From: JANOGU01 sp964499865
Lineage (GTDB): Bacteria; Pseudomonadota; Alphaproteobacteria; Rhodobacterales; Rhodobacteraceae
Length of the DNA: 32,018 bases
Assembly (NCBI GenBank): GCA_964499865.1
Contig: CAZCPY010000021.1
Location: forward strand, 1-32,018
Direction of reading: 5' to 3'
The translations under genes were made by a program, and so were the position numbers. Below, in pieces: positions 15,702 through 22,949 of this stretch. The notes beneath the pieces were generated by a model. It ran no database searches, was not told where the DNA came from, and was given only the letters and a program-made list of their open reading frames with translations. Numbering within the stretch: position 1 is the first letter of the stretch; the number at the start of each line of letters is the position of its first letter.

Positions 15702-16484
15702 ATGGACGGCAGCGCGAACCTCAATCTGATGGTCAAGGCCGCGCGCAAGGCCGGCCGCAGCCTTGTCAAGGATTTCCGCGAGGTGGAAAACCTGCAGGTC
15801 TCGGCCAAGGGCCCCGGCGACTTCGTCACCCGCGCCGACCGCGAGGCCGAGCGGATCGTCAAGGAGGAACTGCGCAGCGGCCGCCCGACCTACGGCTGGC
15901 TGGGCGAGGAGACGGGCGAGGACAAGGGCGAGGACCCGACGCGGCGCTGGATCGTCGATCCGCTGGACGGCACCACGAACTTCCTGCACGGCATGCCGCA
16001 CTGGGCGGTGTCGATCGCGCTGGAACACAAGGGCGAGATCGTCGCGGGCGTGATCTACGACGCGGCCAAGGACGAGATGTTCACCACCGAAAAGGGCCAG
16101 GGCGCCTGGCTGAACGGGATGCGCCTGCGCGTGTCCGGCCGCAAGGCGATGGCCGAGGCGGTGTTCGCCACCGGCATCCCCTTCGGCGCCAAGCGCACCC
16201 TGCCGCTGATGCTGCAGGACCTCGCAAGCCTGATGCCGGTCTGCGCAGGCGTCCGGCGCTGGGGGGCGGCGTCGCTGGATCTCGCCTACGTCGCGGCGGG
16301 GCGGTTCGACGGCTACTGGGAACGCGAGATTTCCGCCTGGGACATGGCCGCGGGGCTTCTGCTGGTGCGCGAGGCCGGGGGTTTCGTCAGCGGGCTGGGC
16401 GACGGCAAGCCGTTCGACACCGGCACCGTGCTGGCGGCCAACGCGAACCTCTACGACCCGCTGGTCAAGGCGCTGACCGCCTGA
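15702..16484 (+). CDS. suhB: Inositol-monophosphatase family protein (SuhB-like)
   Basis: A 260-residue magnesium-dependent sugar phosphatase. Metal ligands are visible: E69/E70 in WLGEETGED, D86 and D89 in WIVDPLDGTTNF, and the C-terminal WDMAAG motif near residue 215. An AAGGACGG ribosome site precedes the ATG. The family hydrolyses inositol-1-phosphate, related phosphates or 3'-phosphoadenylates, and SuhB also works in ribosomal RNA transcription in enterobacteria. It stands between the XRE regulator and bioY, 86 bases after the former, without evidence of a shared pathway. Although the window has an inositol-type catabolic cluster, that cluster is 10 kb away, so no link is claimed. Confidence 0.9.
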   Translation: MDGSANLNLMVKAARKAGRSLVKDFREVENLQVSAKGPGDFVTRADREAERIVKEELRSGRPTYGWLGEETGEDKGEDPTRRWIVDPLDGTTNFLHGMPHWAVSIALEHKGEIVAGVIYDAAKDEMFTTEKGQGAWLNGMRLRVSGRKAMAEAVFATGIPFGAKRTLPLMLQDLASLMPVCAGVRRWGAASLDLAYVAAGRFDGYWEREISAWDMAAGLLLVREAGGFVSGLGDGKPFDTGTVLAANANLYDPLVKALTA

Positions 16485-16567
16485 CGCGGCGGCGGGCGCC
16501 GTCCCGCTTGCGCCCCCTGCCGCATTGCGGCAATCCTTGGCGCAACCAAACACACGGGGGACGGGGC

Positions 16568-17191
16568 ATGAATGCGGTTCTGACGGAACGGCTGTGGCGC
16601 ACGGAAGGCGCCGAGGTCTGGATCAGGCGCTTGGCGCTGGTGATCTTCGGCGTGGCGGCGCTGGCCGTGGCGGCAAAGGTGCAGATCCCGCTGTGGCCCT
16701 CGCCCGTGCCGATCACGCTCGGCACCTTTGCGGTCCTGTCGATCGGTGCGGCCTACGGCGCGCGGCTGGGGCTGGTCACGATCCTGGCCTACATGGCCGC
16801 GGGCGCGCTGGGGGCGGATGTCTTCGCGGGGTCGTCGGCCACCAGATACGGGCTGGCCTACATGACGGGCGGCACCGGCGGCTATCTGGTGGGCTATGTG
16901 CTGGCCACCGCCTTCCTGGGCTGGGCCGCGCGGCAGGGCTGGGACCGCAGCGCGCCGCGCATGGCGCTGGCGATGCTGGTGGGCACCGCGCTGGTCTATG
17001 CGCCGGGCCTGGCCTGGCTTAACCACCTGGTCGTGGGCGGCCTGTTCGATCCGGCAAAGTTCGCCTCGCCGCTCGACCAGACGCTGGCCTGGGGCCTGAC
17101 GCCCTTCCTGATCGGCGACGCGCTCAAGCTGCTGGCGGCGGCGGTGATCTTCCCCGTGCTGTGGAAGCTCGTGGGCAACGCGCGGGCCTGA
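16568..17191 (+). CDS. bioY: Biotin transporter substrate-binding component BioY
   Basis: A 207-residue membrane protein with about six hydrophobic helices. It shows the BioY hallmarks KVQIPLWPSPVPITLGTFAVL (38 onward), GARLGLVTILAYMAAGALG, and YMTGGTGGYLVGYVLA, which form the biotin site in this ECF-type S component. It imports biotin, either alone or with an ECF ATPase/T component; no bioM or bioN gene is adjacent. ATG 16568 gives a cytoplasmic N-terminus of about 20 residues. A strong bidirectional hairpin lies 18 bases after the stop. No BirA-type operator was recognised in the 83-base upstream gap. Confidence 0.92.
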   Translation: MNAVLTERLWRTEGAEVWIRRLALVIFGVAALAVAAKVQIPLWPSPVPITLGTFAVLSIGAAYGARLGLVTILAYMAAGALGADVFAGSSATRYGLAYMTGGTGGYLVGYVLATAFLGWAARQGWDRSAPRMALAMLVGTALVYAPGLAWLNHLVVGGLFDPAKFASPLDQTLAWGLTPFLIGDALKLLAAAVIFPVLWKLVGNARA

Positions 17192-17209
17192 CCTTTCCGC
17201 ACCTACGGC

Positions 17210-17237
17210 AAGGGGCGGCCCGCCGGGGCCGCCCCTT
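17210..17237. terminator. Bidirectional terminator between bioY and the ATP-grasp gene
   Basis: AAGGGGCGGCCC-GCCG-GGGCCGCCCCTT is a perfect 12-pair stem with a four-base loop, 18 bases after bioY and 12 bases after the 3' end of the convergent ATP-grasp gene. The A/T pairs at its base give short A/T ends on both strands. Confidence 0.8.
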
Positions 17238-17249
17238 CACGCCCGGCGG

Positions 17250-18398
17250 CTACCCGCGCCGGCCGCGCTTCCGACGGGCAAGGGCCAGCGCGCGGTCGTA
17301 GGCGGGCATCATGTCGGCGTTGCGCATGCCGCGGGCGGCGGCGTTCTGGTAGACCGGCCCCGGGTTGGCATTGACTTCGTTCAGAAGCACGCCGTCCTCG
17401 GTCAGGAACACGTCCCATCCCAGGATGCCGTTGGCGCCGAAGCTTTCGTGCCCCGCCCGCACCGCCGCGACCGCCTGCGCCCAGTGCGGAAGCTCCAGCC
17501 CCAGCAGCGGGGTGTCGGGGTCAAGCCAGTGCGTCACGTCGGGCGTGTTCGGGTCCTTGAGGTTGCGCAGCCGCAGGAGGCGGCCGCTGTCCAGATCGAC
17601 CAGCCCCCAGACCCGCATCGACCGGGCATCGCCGTCGTGCATCGCCCGTTTCGCCGGGATGCGCAGAACCGCATACCAGGGCTCGACCCCGCGGTCGGTC
17701 AGCAGCGTCGCGATCCGCACCGAGGCCATGGCGGGGCCGAGGTGGTGCTGCATCGCCGCGGGCATGCGGGCGAAGGGCTGGAACAGGTAGCCGGTCGCCC
17801 AGTCGCGCGCGATCTCGTGCGCCAGCCCCGCGACCGGCACCGACTGGCCGTCGAGGAAGTTCAGCGCGGCGCCGTCGGCCGAGACCCCCGTGATCCCTGC
17901 CGCACCGCGGGCAAAGCTGTCGCGGCGCGGTTTGCCGAACAGGGGCCAGGTGCCCGGCGCGCGCAGGAAATCGGCGATTTCGGCGGCCGTGCGCAGCGGC
18001 CGCACGCCCGGCGGCAGCGGCGCCTCGTCCCCGGGCGCCACATAGGCGGCCAGCGTCGGCGTCACCGGCAGGCCGCGGGCCGACAGGATCGCGGCGGTGG
18101 CCAGCTTGTCGTCGATCGCCGCGTCGTCGGGGCCGTGGCCCGGCATCCGCAGCGCGTCGTTGAAGGCCCGGACGCGCGCCGCGGGCAGCAGTTCCCGCCG
18201 CAGCACCGGGCCCTCCTTCGGCCGCCACAGGCCGAAGTCGTAGTAGTCGGCCATGTTCATGCCGCGGAAGCCGAGCCGCAGCCTCAGGATCTGCCAGACC
18301 TGCCGCCAGGCGCCGGGGCCGCCCTGGCGCATGACACGCGTCAGCGCCTCGCTGATGTCGAAGGCGCCCGCGGCCTCGGTTCCGGACAGATAGGTCAA
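17250..18398 (-). CDS. Sugar-transfer-associated ATP-grasp family protein
   Basis: A 382-residue protein of the ATP-grasp type found near sugar-transfer genes (ATPgrasp_ST). Residues about 94-200 include DDKLATAAILSARGLPVTPT and FGKPRRDSFARGA. The metal-binding end reads WDVFLTEDGVLLNEVNANPGP (about 341-361), the E-x-N segment of ATP-grasp enzymes. Such enzymes join a carboxylate to an amine or thiol with ATP. It begins five bases after the gabT stop, so the two genes are surely cotranscribed. Start is a TTG at 18398 with an AGG about five bases before it; ATG 18332 is the alternative. The substrate is unknown; coupling to an aminotransferase suggests it uses an amino acid. Confidence 0.75.
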   Translation of the reverse strand: MTYLSGTEAAGAFDISEALTRVMRQGGPGAWRQVWQILRLRLGFRGMNMADYYDFGLWRPKEGPVLRRELLPAARVRAFNDALRMPGHGPDDAAIDDKLATAAILSARGLPVTPTLAAYVAPGDEAPLPPGVRPLRTAAEIADFLRAPGTWPLFGKPRRDSFARGAAGITGVSADGAALNFLDGQSVPVAGLAHEIARDWATGYLFQPFARMPAAMQHHLGPAMASVRIATLLTDRGVEPWYAVLRIPAKRAMHDGDARSMRVWGLVDLDSGRLLRLRNLKDPNTPDVTHWLDPDTPLLGLELPHWAQAVAAVRAGHESFGANGILGWDVFLTEDGVLLNEVNANPGPVYQNAAARGMRNADMMPAYDRALALARRKRGRRG

Positions 18399-18403
18399 CT
18401 GGC

Positions 18404-19681
18404 CTAACCCTGGCGGGCGGCGGCGACCGAGGCCTCGAGGATGTCCATCGCCTCCGCGAAATGCGCGTCGGGGATGGTGATCGGCGCGAGGAATCGGATC
18501 ACGTTGCCGTAGACGCCGCAGGTCAGCAGGATCAGCCCGCGCTTCAGCGCCTCCAGCCGCACCCGGCCGGTGAAGCCGGCGTCGGGCTCGCGCGTCGAGG
18601 GGTTGGCGAATTCCACCGCCACCATGAAGCCGGGGCCGCGGATATCCACGATCTCGGGCGAGACCGACCGGATCGCCTCCAGCCGCTGCTTGAGCCGCGA
18701 GCCGAGCTCGTTGGCGCGCGCGCAGAGGTCTTCCTCGTCGATCACGTCAAGCACGGCATGGGCGGCGGCGATGCCAAGCGGGTTGCCCGCATAGGTGCCG
18801 CCGAGGCCGCCGGGGTTGGCCGCGTCCATCAGCGAGGCCTTGCCGGTCACCGCCGCCAGCGGCAGGCCGCCCGCCAGCCCCTTGGCCATGGTGGTGAGGT
18901 CGGCGGCCACGCCATGCGCCTCCATCGCGAACAGGGCGCCGGTGCGGGCAAAGCCGGTCTGCACCTCGTCGGCGATCATCACGATGCCGTGCTGGTCGCA
19001 GAGCTTGCGGATCGCGCGCACAAGGTCGGTGGGCGCGGGGTAGAACCCGCCCTCGCCCTGCACCGGCTCGAACACGATTGCCGCCACGCGGGCGGGGTCG
19101 AGGTCGGCCTTGAACAGCTTCTCGATGCCCTTCATCGCGTCCGCCGTGGTGATCCCGTGCGGGCCCATCGGGAAGGGTACATGGTAGACGTCGGGCATCA
19201 TCGCGCCGAAGCCCTTCTTGTAGGGCTCGACCTTGCCGGTCAGCGACATGCCCATGAACGTCCGCCCGTGGAAGCCGCCGCCGAAGGCGATCACCGCGTT
19301 CCGGCCGGTGGCGATGCGGGCGATCTTGACAGCGTTCTCGCAGGCTTCGGCCCCGGTGGTGACGAAGATCGTCTTCTTGGGCCAGTCGCCGGGCACCTTG
19401 TCGTTCAGCCGTTCGGCCAGGCGGATGTAGGGCTCGTAGGGCATCACCTGGTGGCAGGTGTGGGTGAACTTCTGCATCTGCGCCGCCACCGCCGCCATCA
19501 CCCGGGGGTGGCAGTGCCCGGTGTTGACGACCGCGATCCCGGCCGCGAAGTCGATGTAGCGGTTGCCCTCGATGTCCCAGACCTCGGCATTCAGCGCGCG
19601 GTCGGCGTAGATCTGGGTCATCATGCCCACGCCGCGCGAAATCGCCTCGTCCCGCCGCCTGGCCACGTCTGCGTTCAGCAT
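18404..19681 (-). CDS. gabT: 4-aminobutyrate-type omega-aminotransferase
   Basis: A 425-residue class III PLP aminotransferase. TGAEACENAVKIAR at 109-122 binds the cofactor phosphate, FGGGFHGRT at 133-141, IADEVQTGFARTG at 236-248 and the Schiff-base lysine K267 in TTMAKGLAGG are all intact. The length and N-terminus (RRDEAISRGVGMMTQIYADRA) match GabT, which converts 4-aminobutyrate and 2-oxoglutarate to succinate semialdehyde and glutamate. No gabD is adjacent, so another omega-amino acid is possible. GGGGAG precedes the ATG. It is followed within five bases by an ATP-grasp gene. Upstream lies a 180-base gap containing two tandem hairpins. Confidence 0.9.
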   Translation of the reverse strand: MLNADVARRRDEAISRGVGMMTQIYADRALNAEVWDIEGNRYIDFAAGIAVVNTGHCHPRVMAAVAAQMQKFTHTCHQVMPYEPYIRLAERLNDKVPGDWPKKTIFVTTGAEACENAVKIARIATGRNAVIAFGGGFHGRTFMGMSLTGKVEPYKKGFGAMMPDVYHVPFPMGPHGITTADAMKGIEKLFKADLDPARVAAIVFEPVQGEGGFYPAPTDLVRAIRKLCDQHGIVMIADEVQTGFARTGALFAMEAHGVAADLTTMAKGLAGGLPLAAVTGKASLMDAANPGGLGGTYAGNPLGIAAAHAVLDVIDEEDLCARANELGSRLKQRLEAIRSVSPEIVDIRGPGFMVAVEFANPSTREPDAGFTGRVRLEALKRGLILLTCGVYGNVIRFLAPITIPDAHFAEAMDILEASVAAARQG

Positions 19682-19756
19682 CTGTCACTCCCCGGAGTTT
19701 GGCGCATTGTCGCAAGGAGTGGCGGCGGGGGGAAGGGGGGCGGGCGTCGTGCCAGG

Positions 19757-19801
19757 CCGGTTTCCTCGAAGAAACCGGACCGGAAACCTCGAAGTTTCCG
19801 G
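19757..19801. other. Tandem hairpins with identical loops
   Basis: CCGGTTTC-CTCGAA-GAAACCGG (19757-19778) and CCGGAAAC-CTCGAA-GTTTCCGG (19780-19801) are two perfect eight-pair stems sharing the loop CTCGAA. Because the stem sequences are mirror versions, GGTTTCC (19759-19765) can also pair with GGAAACC (19782-19788), giving a mutually exclusive fold. They lie between the small gene at 19862 and gabT on the minus strand. Confidence 0.6.
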
Positions 19802-19861
19802 CGCCTCGCGCAACCGGACATCGTCGGCAAACGTTGCCGGACGGACGCGGCCGAGCGTCCG

Positions 19862-20272
19862 CTAGCCGGCGTCGCCCTTCCCCAGCCGTTCTGCCTTGCG
19901 CCGCACCAGCACCGTGCGCAGGTCGTGCATGGCCAAGAGCAGGGGGTCGGTCACCGCCTCCAGCTGGTCATCCGTCGCCTTCGTCTGCGCCCACTGCGCG
20001 GTCAGGTTCAGGTGGTCCACCGCGCGCAGGATGTCGTCGATGTCGCGCGCGGCCAGCACCTCGACCCGCCGCGCCGCCCAGTCGCGGATCGCCGCCGTGT
20101 CCGCCGCCGTCAGCTTGCGGTCGCCATGCGGCTTGATCTCGCCGTTCCTGACGTTGACCGTGGCGATCTGGTCCAGCTCCAGCCGCCGGTTGCGGTTCTC
20201 GGCGTCCAGCCGGAACACCAGCGCCCCGTTCTCGCGCACCCGGAAGAAGTAGTCCGGCAGGTCGCCCGCCAC
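19862..20272 (-). CDS. Conserved-looking protein of unknown function, coupled to aspC
   Basis: A 136-residue soluble protein without signal peptide or membrane segment. I do not recognise a named family. Its N-terminal half is beta-rich (FFRVRENGALVFRLDAENRNRRLELDQIATVNVRNGEI), followed by a largely helical, charged C-terminal half. The start is GTG at 20272 with GAGG about eight bases before it, overlapping the end of aspC: only two bases separate the aspC stop and this start. Codon use is like its neighbours, so it is a real gene. It was probably acquired early in this lineage as the aspC partner; function is unknown. Confidence 0.75.
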   Translation of the reverse strand: MAGDLPDYFFRVRENGALVFRLDAENRNRRLELDQIATVNVRNGEIKPHGDRKLTAADTAAIRDWAARRVEVLAARDIDDILRAVDHLNLTAQWAQTKATDDQLEAVTDPLLLAMHDLRTVLVRRKAERLGKGDAG

Positions 20273-20274
20273 GC

Positions 20275-21477
20275 TTACCTCAAGCCCTTGCAGAACTCCT
20301 GAACCCGCGTGCAGGCCGCGCGCAGGATGTCGTCCGAGGTAGCGTAGCTGACGCGGAAGTTGGGCGATACCCCGAAGGCCGCGCCGAACACCACCGCCAC
20401 GCCGGCCTCTTCCAGAAGCGCGGTCGCGAAGGTCTCGTCACTGTCGATCCTGGTGCCCGCGGCCGAGGTCCTGCCGATGCAGCCGGAAATGTCCGGGTAG
20501 ACGTAGAAGGCGCCTTCCGGTTTCGGGCAGACGATCCCGGGGGCTTCGTTCAGCATCCCCACCACCAGGTTGCGGCGGCGGCGGAAGGCCTCGCGGAAGG
20601 GTCCGAGAAAGTCCTGCGGCCCGGTCAGCGCGGCCAGCGCGGCATACTGGCTGACCGAGGACGGGTTGGAGGTCGACTGCGACTGCACCGTGCCCATCGC
20701 CTTGATCAGATGCGCAGGCCCCCCGGCATAGCCGATGCGCCAGCCGGTCATCGCATAGGCCTTGCTCACGCCGTTGCAGGTCAGCGTGCGGTCGCAGAGC
20801 CCCGGTTCGACCTGCGCGGGCGTGGTGAACTGGAACCCGTCGAAGACCAGGTGTTCGTACATGTCGTCCGACATCACCCAGACATGCGGGTGGCGCATCA
20901 GCACGTCGGTCAGCGCCTTCAGCTCCGCCCGCGTGTAGGCCGCACCCGTCGGGTTCGAGGGCGAATTGAAGATGAACCACTTGGTGCGTGGCGTGATCGC
21001 GGCCTCGAGCTGCGCCGGCGTCAGCTTGAAGTCGGCGTCGATGCCGCAGGTCACGGCGACGGGCGTGCCGCCCGCCATCAGCACCATGTCCGGGTAGCTG
21101 ACCCAGTAGGGCGCGGGGATGATCACCTCGTCGCCCGGGTTCAGCGTGGCGACCAGCGCGTTGTACAGCACCTGCTTGCCGCCGGTGCCGACGGTCACCT
21201 GCGCCGGGCCGTAGGTCAGGCCGTTCTCGCGGGCGAACTTGTCGCAGATGGCGCGCTTCAGCTCGGGAATGCCGTCGACCGCGGTGTATTTTGTCTTGCC
21301 TGCGTCGATCGCCGCCTTGGCCGCGGCCTTGATGAAGTCGGGCGTGTCGAAATCGGGCTCGCCTGCGCCGAGGCCGATGACGTCGCGCCCCGCGGCGGCC
21401 AGTTCGCGCGCCTTGTTCGTCACCGCGATGGTGGCCGAGGGTTTGACGCGGGCAAGCGTGTCGGACAGGAAGGCCAT
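20275..21477 (-). CDS. aspC: Aspartate aminotransferase, class I subgroup 1b
   Basis: A 400-residue PLP enzyme transferring amino groups between aspartate (and often prephenate or aromatic keto acids) and 2-oxoglutarate. Landmarks are GLGAGEPDFDTP at 35-46, YWVSYPDM at 124-131, NSPSNPTG at 171-178, the Schiff-base lysine K239 in NGVSKAYAMTGWRIGY and a C-terminal arginine in FRVSYAT. ATG 21477 (MAFLSDTLARVKPSATIAV) is the family's usual start, although the frame is open to 21741. It is divergent from sdhE across only 48 bases, so their promoters overlap or sit inside each other's leader. It is coupled to the small gene downstream. Confidence 0.93.
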   Translation of the reverse strand: MAFLSDTLARVKPSATIAVTNKARELAAAGRDVIGLGAGEPDFDTPDFIKAAAKAAIDAGKTKYTAVDGIPELKRAICDKFARENGLTYGPAQVTVGTGGKQVLYNALVATLNPGDEVIIPAPYWVSYPDMVLMAGGTPVAVTCGIDADFKLTPAQLEAAITPRTKWFIFNSPSNPTGAAYTRAELKALTDVLMRHPHVWVMSDDMYEHLVFDGFQFTTPAQVEPGLCDRTLTCNGVSKAYAMTGWRIGYAGGPAHLIKAMGTVQSQSTSNPSSVSQYAALAALTGPQDFLGPFREAFRRRRNLVVGMLNEAPGIVCPKPEGAFYVYPDISGCIGRTSAAGTRIDSDETFATALLEEAGVAVVFGAAFGVSPNFRVSYATSDDILRAACTRVQEFCKGLR

Positions 21478-21525
21478 GGGCGCGGGCTCCGGTTCAGGGG
21501 TTCGCGCCGTCATAGGGGGCGGGGC

Positions 21526-21798
21526 GTGGGCGTGCAAGACGACGGGCGGGTGAAGCGACTGGTCCTGCGGGCAGGACGGCGGGGCATGCGCGAGATGGAC
21601 CTGATCCTGGGCCCCTTCGCCGCCGCCCGGGCGGCGGCGATGGATGGCGCGGCGCTGGCGGCGCTGGAGGCGCTGATGCAGGAAGCCGACGCCGACCTTC
21701 TGGCCTGGGTGCTGGGGCAACGCGCCGCGCCGGACGCCCATGCGCCGCTGGTCGCCGAGATCGCGGCCTTTGCCCGGGCGCGGCTGTCTTCGGGATAG
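21526..21798 (+). CDS. sdhE: FAD assembly factor SdhE
   Basis: A 90-residue member of the SdhE/SDHAF2 family (formerly DUF339), which helps attach FAD covalently to succinate dehydrogenase. The signature RRGMREMDLILGPFA lies at about residues 18-32, containing the RGxxE motif needed for flavinylation, and LLAWVLG follows. There is no ATG at the start: GTG codons at 21526, 21532 and 21550 are in frame. GTG 21526 is chosen since AGGGGG lies six bases before it. The gene stands apart from sdh genes, as is common in alphaproteobacteria. It is followed by ldtR 92 bases later. Confidence 0.85.
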   Translation: MGVQDDGRVKRLVLRAGRRGMREMDLILGPFAAARAAAMDGAALAALEALMQEADADLLAWVLGQRAAPDAHAPLVAEIAAFARARLSSG

Positions 21799-21811
21799 CT
21801 GTGCGCCGGGC

Positions 21812-21845
21812 GGAAACGTCGCAGCCGGATTTACCGAATGTTTCC
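21812..21845. promoter_or_regulatory. Inverted repeat upstream of the MarR-type gene
   Basis: GGAAAC (21812-21817) and GTTTCC (21840-21845) are perfect six-base arms with a 22-base spacer, 46 bases before the MarR gene start. It could be an autoregulatory site. Evidence is weak. Confidence 0.25.
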
Positions 21846-21890
21846 CTTTTGTGCCGATTCTGCCCGCCGGTTGCTAGACGGAGGGCAGGC

Positions 21891-22382
21891 ATGCAGCAGG
21901 AAATCCTGGACGGTTCGCGCCGCACGCAGATGACGGGCTATCTCGACAGTCTGGCGCTGGTCGAACGGCTGCACCGGCTGCTGCTTGACGTGATCAAGGA
22001 CGAATTCGAACGCCTGGGCGTGCTCGAGATCAACGCCGTGCAGGCGCTGCTGCTGTTCAACATCGGCGAGAACGAGGTCACGGCCGGAGAGCTGAAAAGC
22101 CGCGGCTACTACCAGGGCTCGAACGTCAGCTACAACCTCAAGAAGCTGGTGGACCTGGGCTACATGCACCACCAGCGGTCGGAAATCGACCGCCGTTCGG
22201 TGCGCGTGCGGCTGACGGAAAAGGGGCGGCGGGTGCGCGGCATGCTGACCGACCTCTTCGGCCGCCATGCCGACGGCCTGTCCAGGCGCAACATCCTGAC
22301 CACCGCCCAGCTGGAGGAGGTGAACGCCAGCCTGCGCCGGATGGAACGCTACTGGACCGACCAGATCCGCTATATCTACTGA
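21891..22382 (+). CDS. ldtR: MarR-family winged-helix regulator, LdtR-like
   Basis: A 163-residue MarR-type dimeric regulator. The segment INAVQALLLFNIGENEVTAG, then ELKSRGYYQGSNVSYNLKKL, followed by RRSVRVRLTEKG (about 45-115) is strongly like LdtR of rhizobia and Liberibacter, where it controls an L,D-transpeptidase gene and envelope stress tolerance. The recognition helix is YYQGSNVSYNLKKLV, and RSEIDRRSVRV is the wing. ATG 21891 follows GGAGGG by six bases. It is monocistronic, with a hairpin terminator right after the stop. Target genes are not in the window, so the regulatory role is by family only. Confidence 0.85.
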   Translation: MQQEILDGSRRTQMTGYLDSLALVERLHRLLLDVIKDEFERLGVLEINAVQALLLFNIGENEVTAGELKSRGYYQGSNVSYNLKKLVDLGYMHHQRSEIDRRSVRVRLTEKGRRVRGMLTDLFGRHADGLSRRNILTTAQLEEVNASLRRMERYWTDQIRYIY

Positions 22383-22390
22383 CGCGGGAC

Positions 22391-22414
22391 AGGCCCCGTC
22401 GAAGGCCGGGGCCT
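22391..22414 (+). terminator. Hairpin after the LdtR-like gene
   Basis: AGGCCCCG-TCGAAGGC-CGGGGCCT is a perfect eight-pair stem nine bases after the stop. It lacks a T run. Confidence 0.6.
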
Positions 22415-22419
22415 CGCCG

Positions 22420-22770
22420 GTCACGGGTGACGGCCGATGGCGCTGCCGGGCCGTCCGGCCCGAAGCCCCGCCAGCATTCGGCGCCCGCCCCGACAACCCG
22501 CCCCGACAGCGCGCCCCGGTCCCGCCCCGGCAGCGCGTCCAGGAAGGACGGCCATCCGGTGCCGCTGTCGACCTTGGCGGCCGCATCGCGGTCCCCGTTG
22601 CCGCAGCCCGCGCAGGCGTGGATGCCGGGCCGTTTCCCGCCCTGCGGGTCCGAACCTTGTCCTGTCAGGCCGCACGAAAGGCGCGTTCCGTCGCCGCCTC
22701 GCGCAGGATGGCGCAGCGCGCGGGCGACCGGCGGCGGCGCCTCGCGGCCCTGGCGAACCGGATGGGAAAC
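22420..22770 (-). pseudogene. msrB: Decayed methionine-(R)-sulfoxide reductase MsrB
   Basis: Fragments of MsrB lie in order on the minus strand in different frames. An N-terminal piece, SPARCAILREAATERAF (22677-22727), ends at a TGA at 22665-22667. The central GIHACAGCG (about 22601-22627) and KVDSGTGWPSFLDALPG (22529-22579) are in another frame. Further on, only a faint GFGPDGPA (about 22449-22472) recalls the HVFDDGP end. The second CxxC zinc pair and the catalytic RYCxN end are not recognisable. With a stop, at least one frameshift and a lost C-terminus, the protein cannot be functional. It occupies the otherwise gene-free gap between the LdtR-like gene and soxB. Confidence 0.75.
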
Positions 22771-22949
22771 CCGGCCCGGGCGTCGACCAGCGACAGGGGC
22801 CCGCGGGCAAGGGAAGGTGGACTGCGCCCGCGCCCTGTTCCGGAACCGACGCGCCATGTCGCAGATGGCGGGGGCGCGGCATCGCGGGCCGTTGCATACC
22901 CTGCGGGTCTGCGCGCATCATCGCGCCCGCAACCCCGGACGCCGACCCG

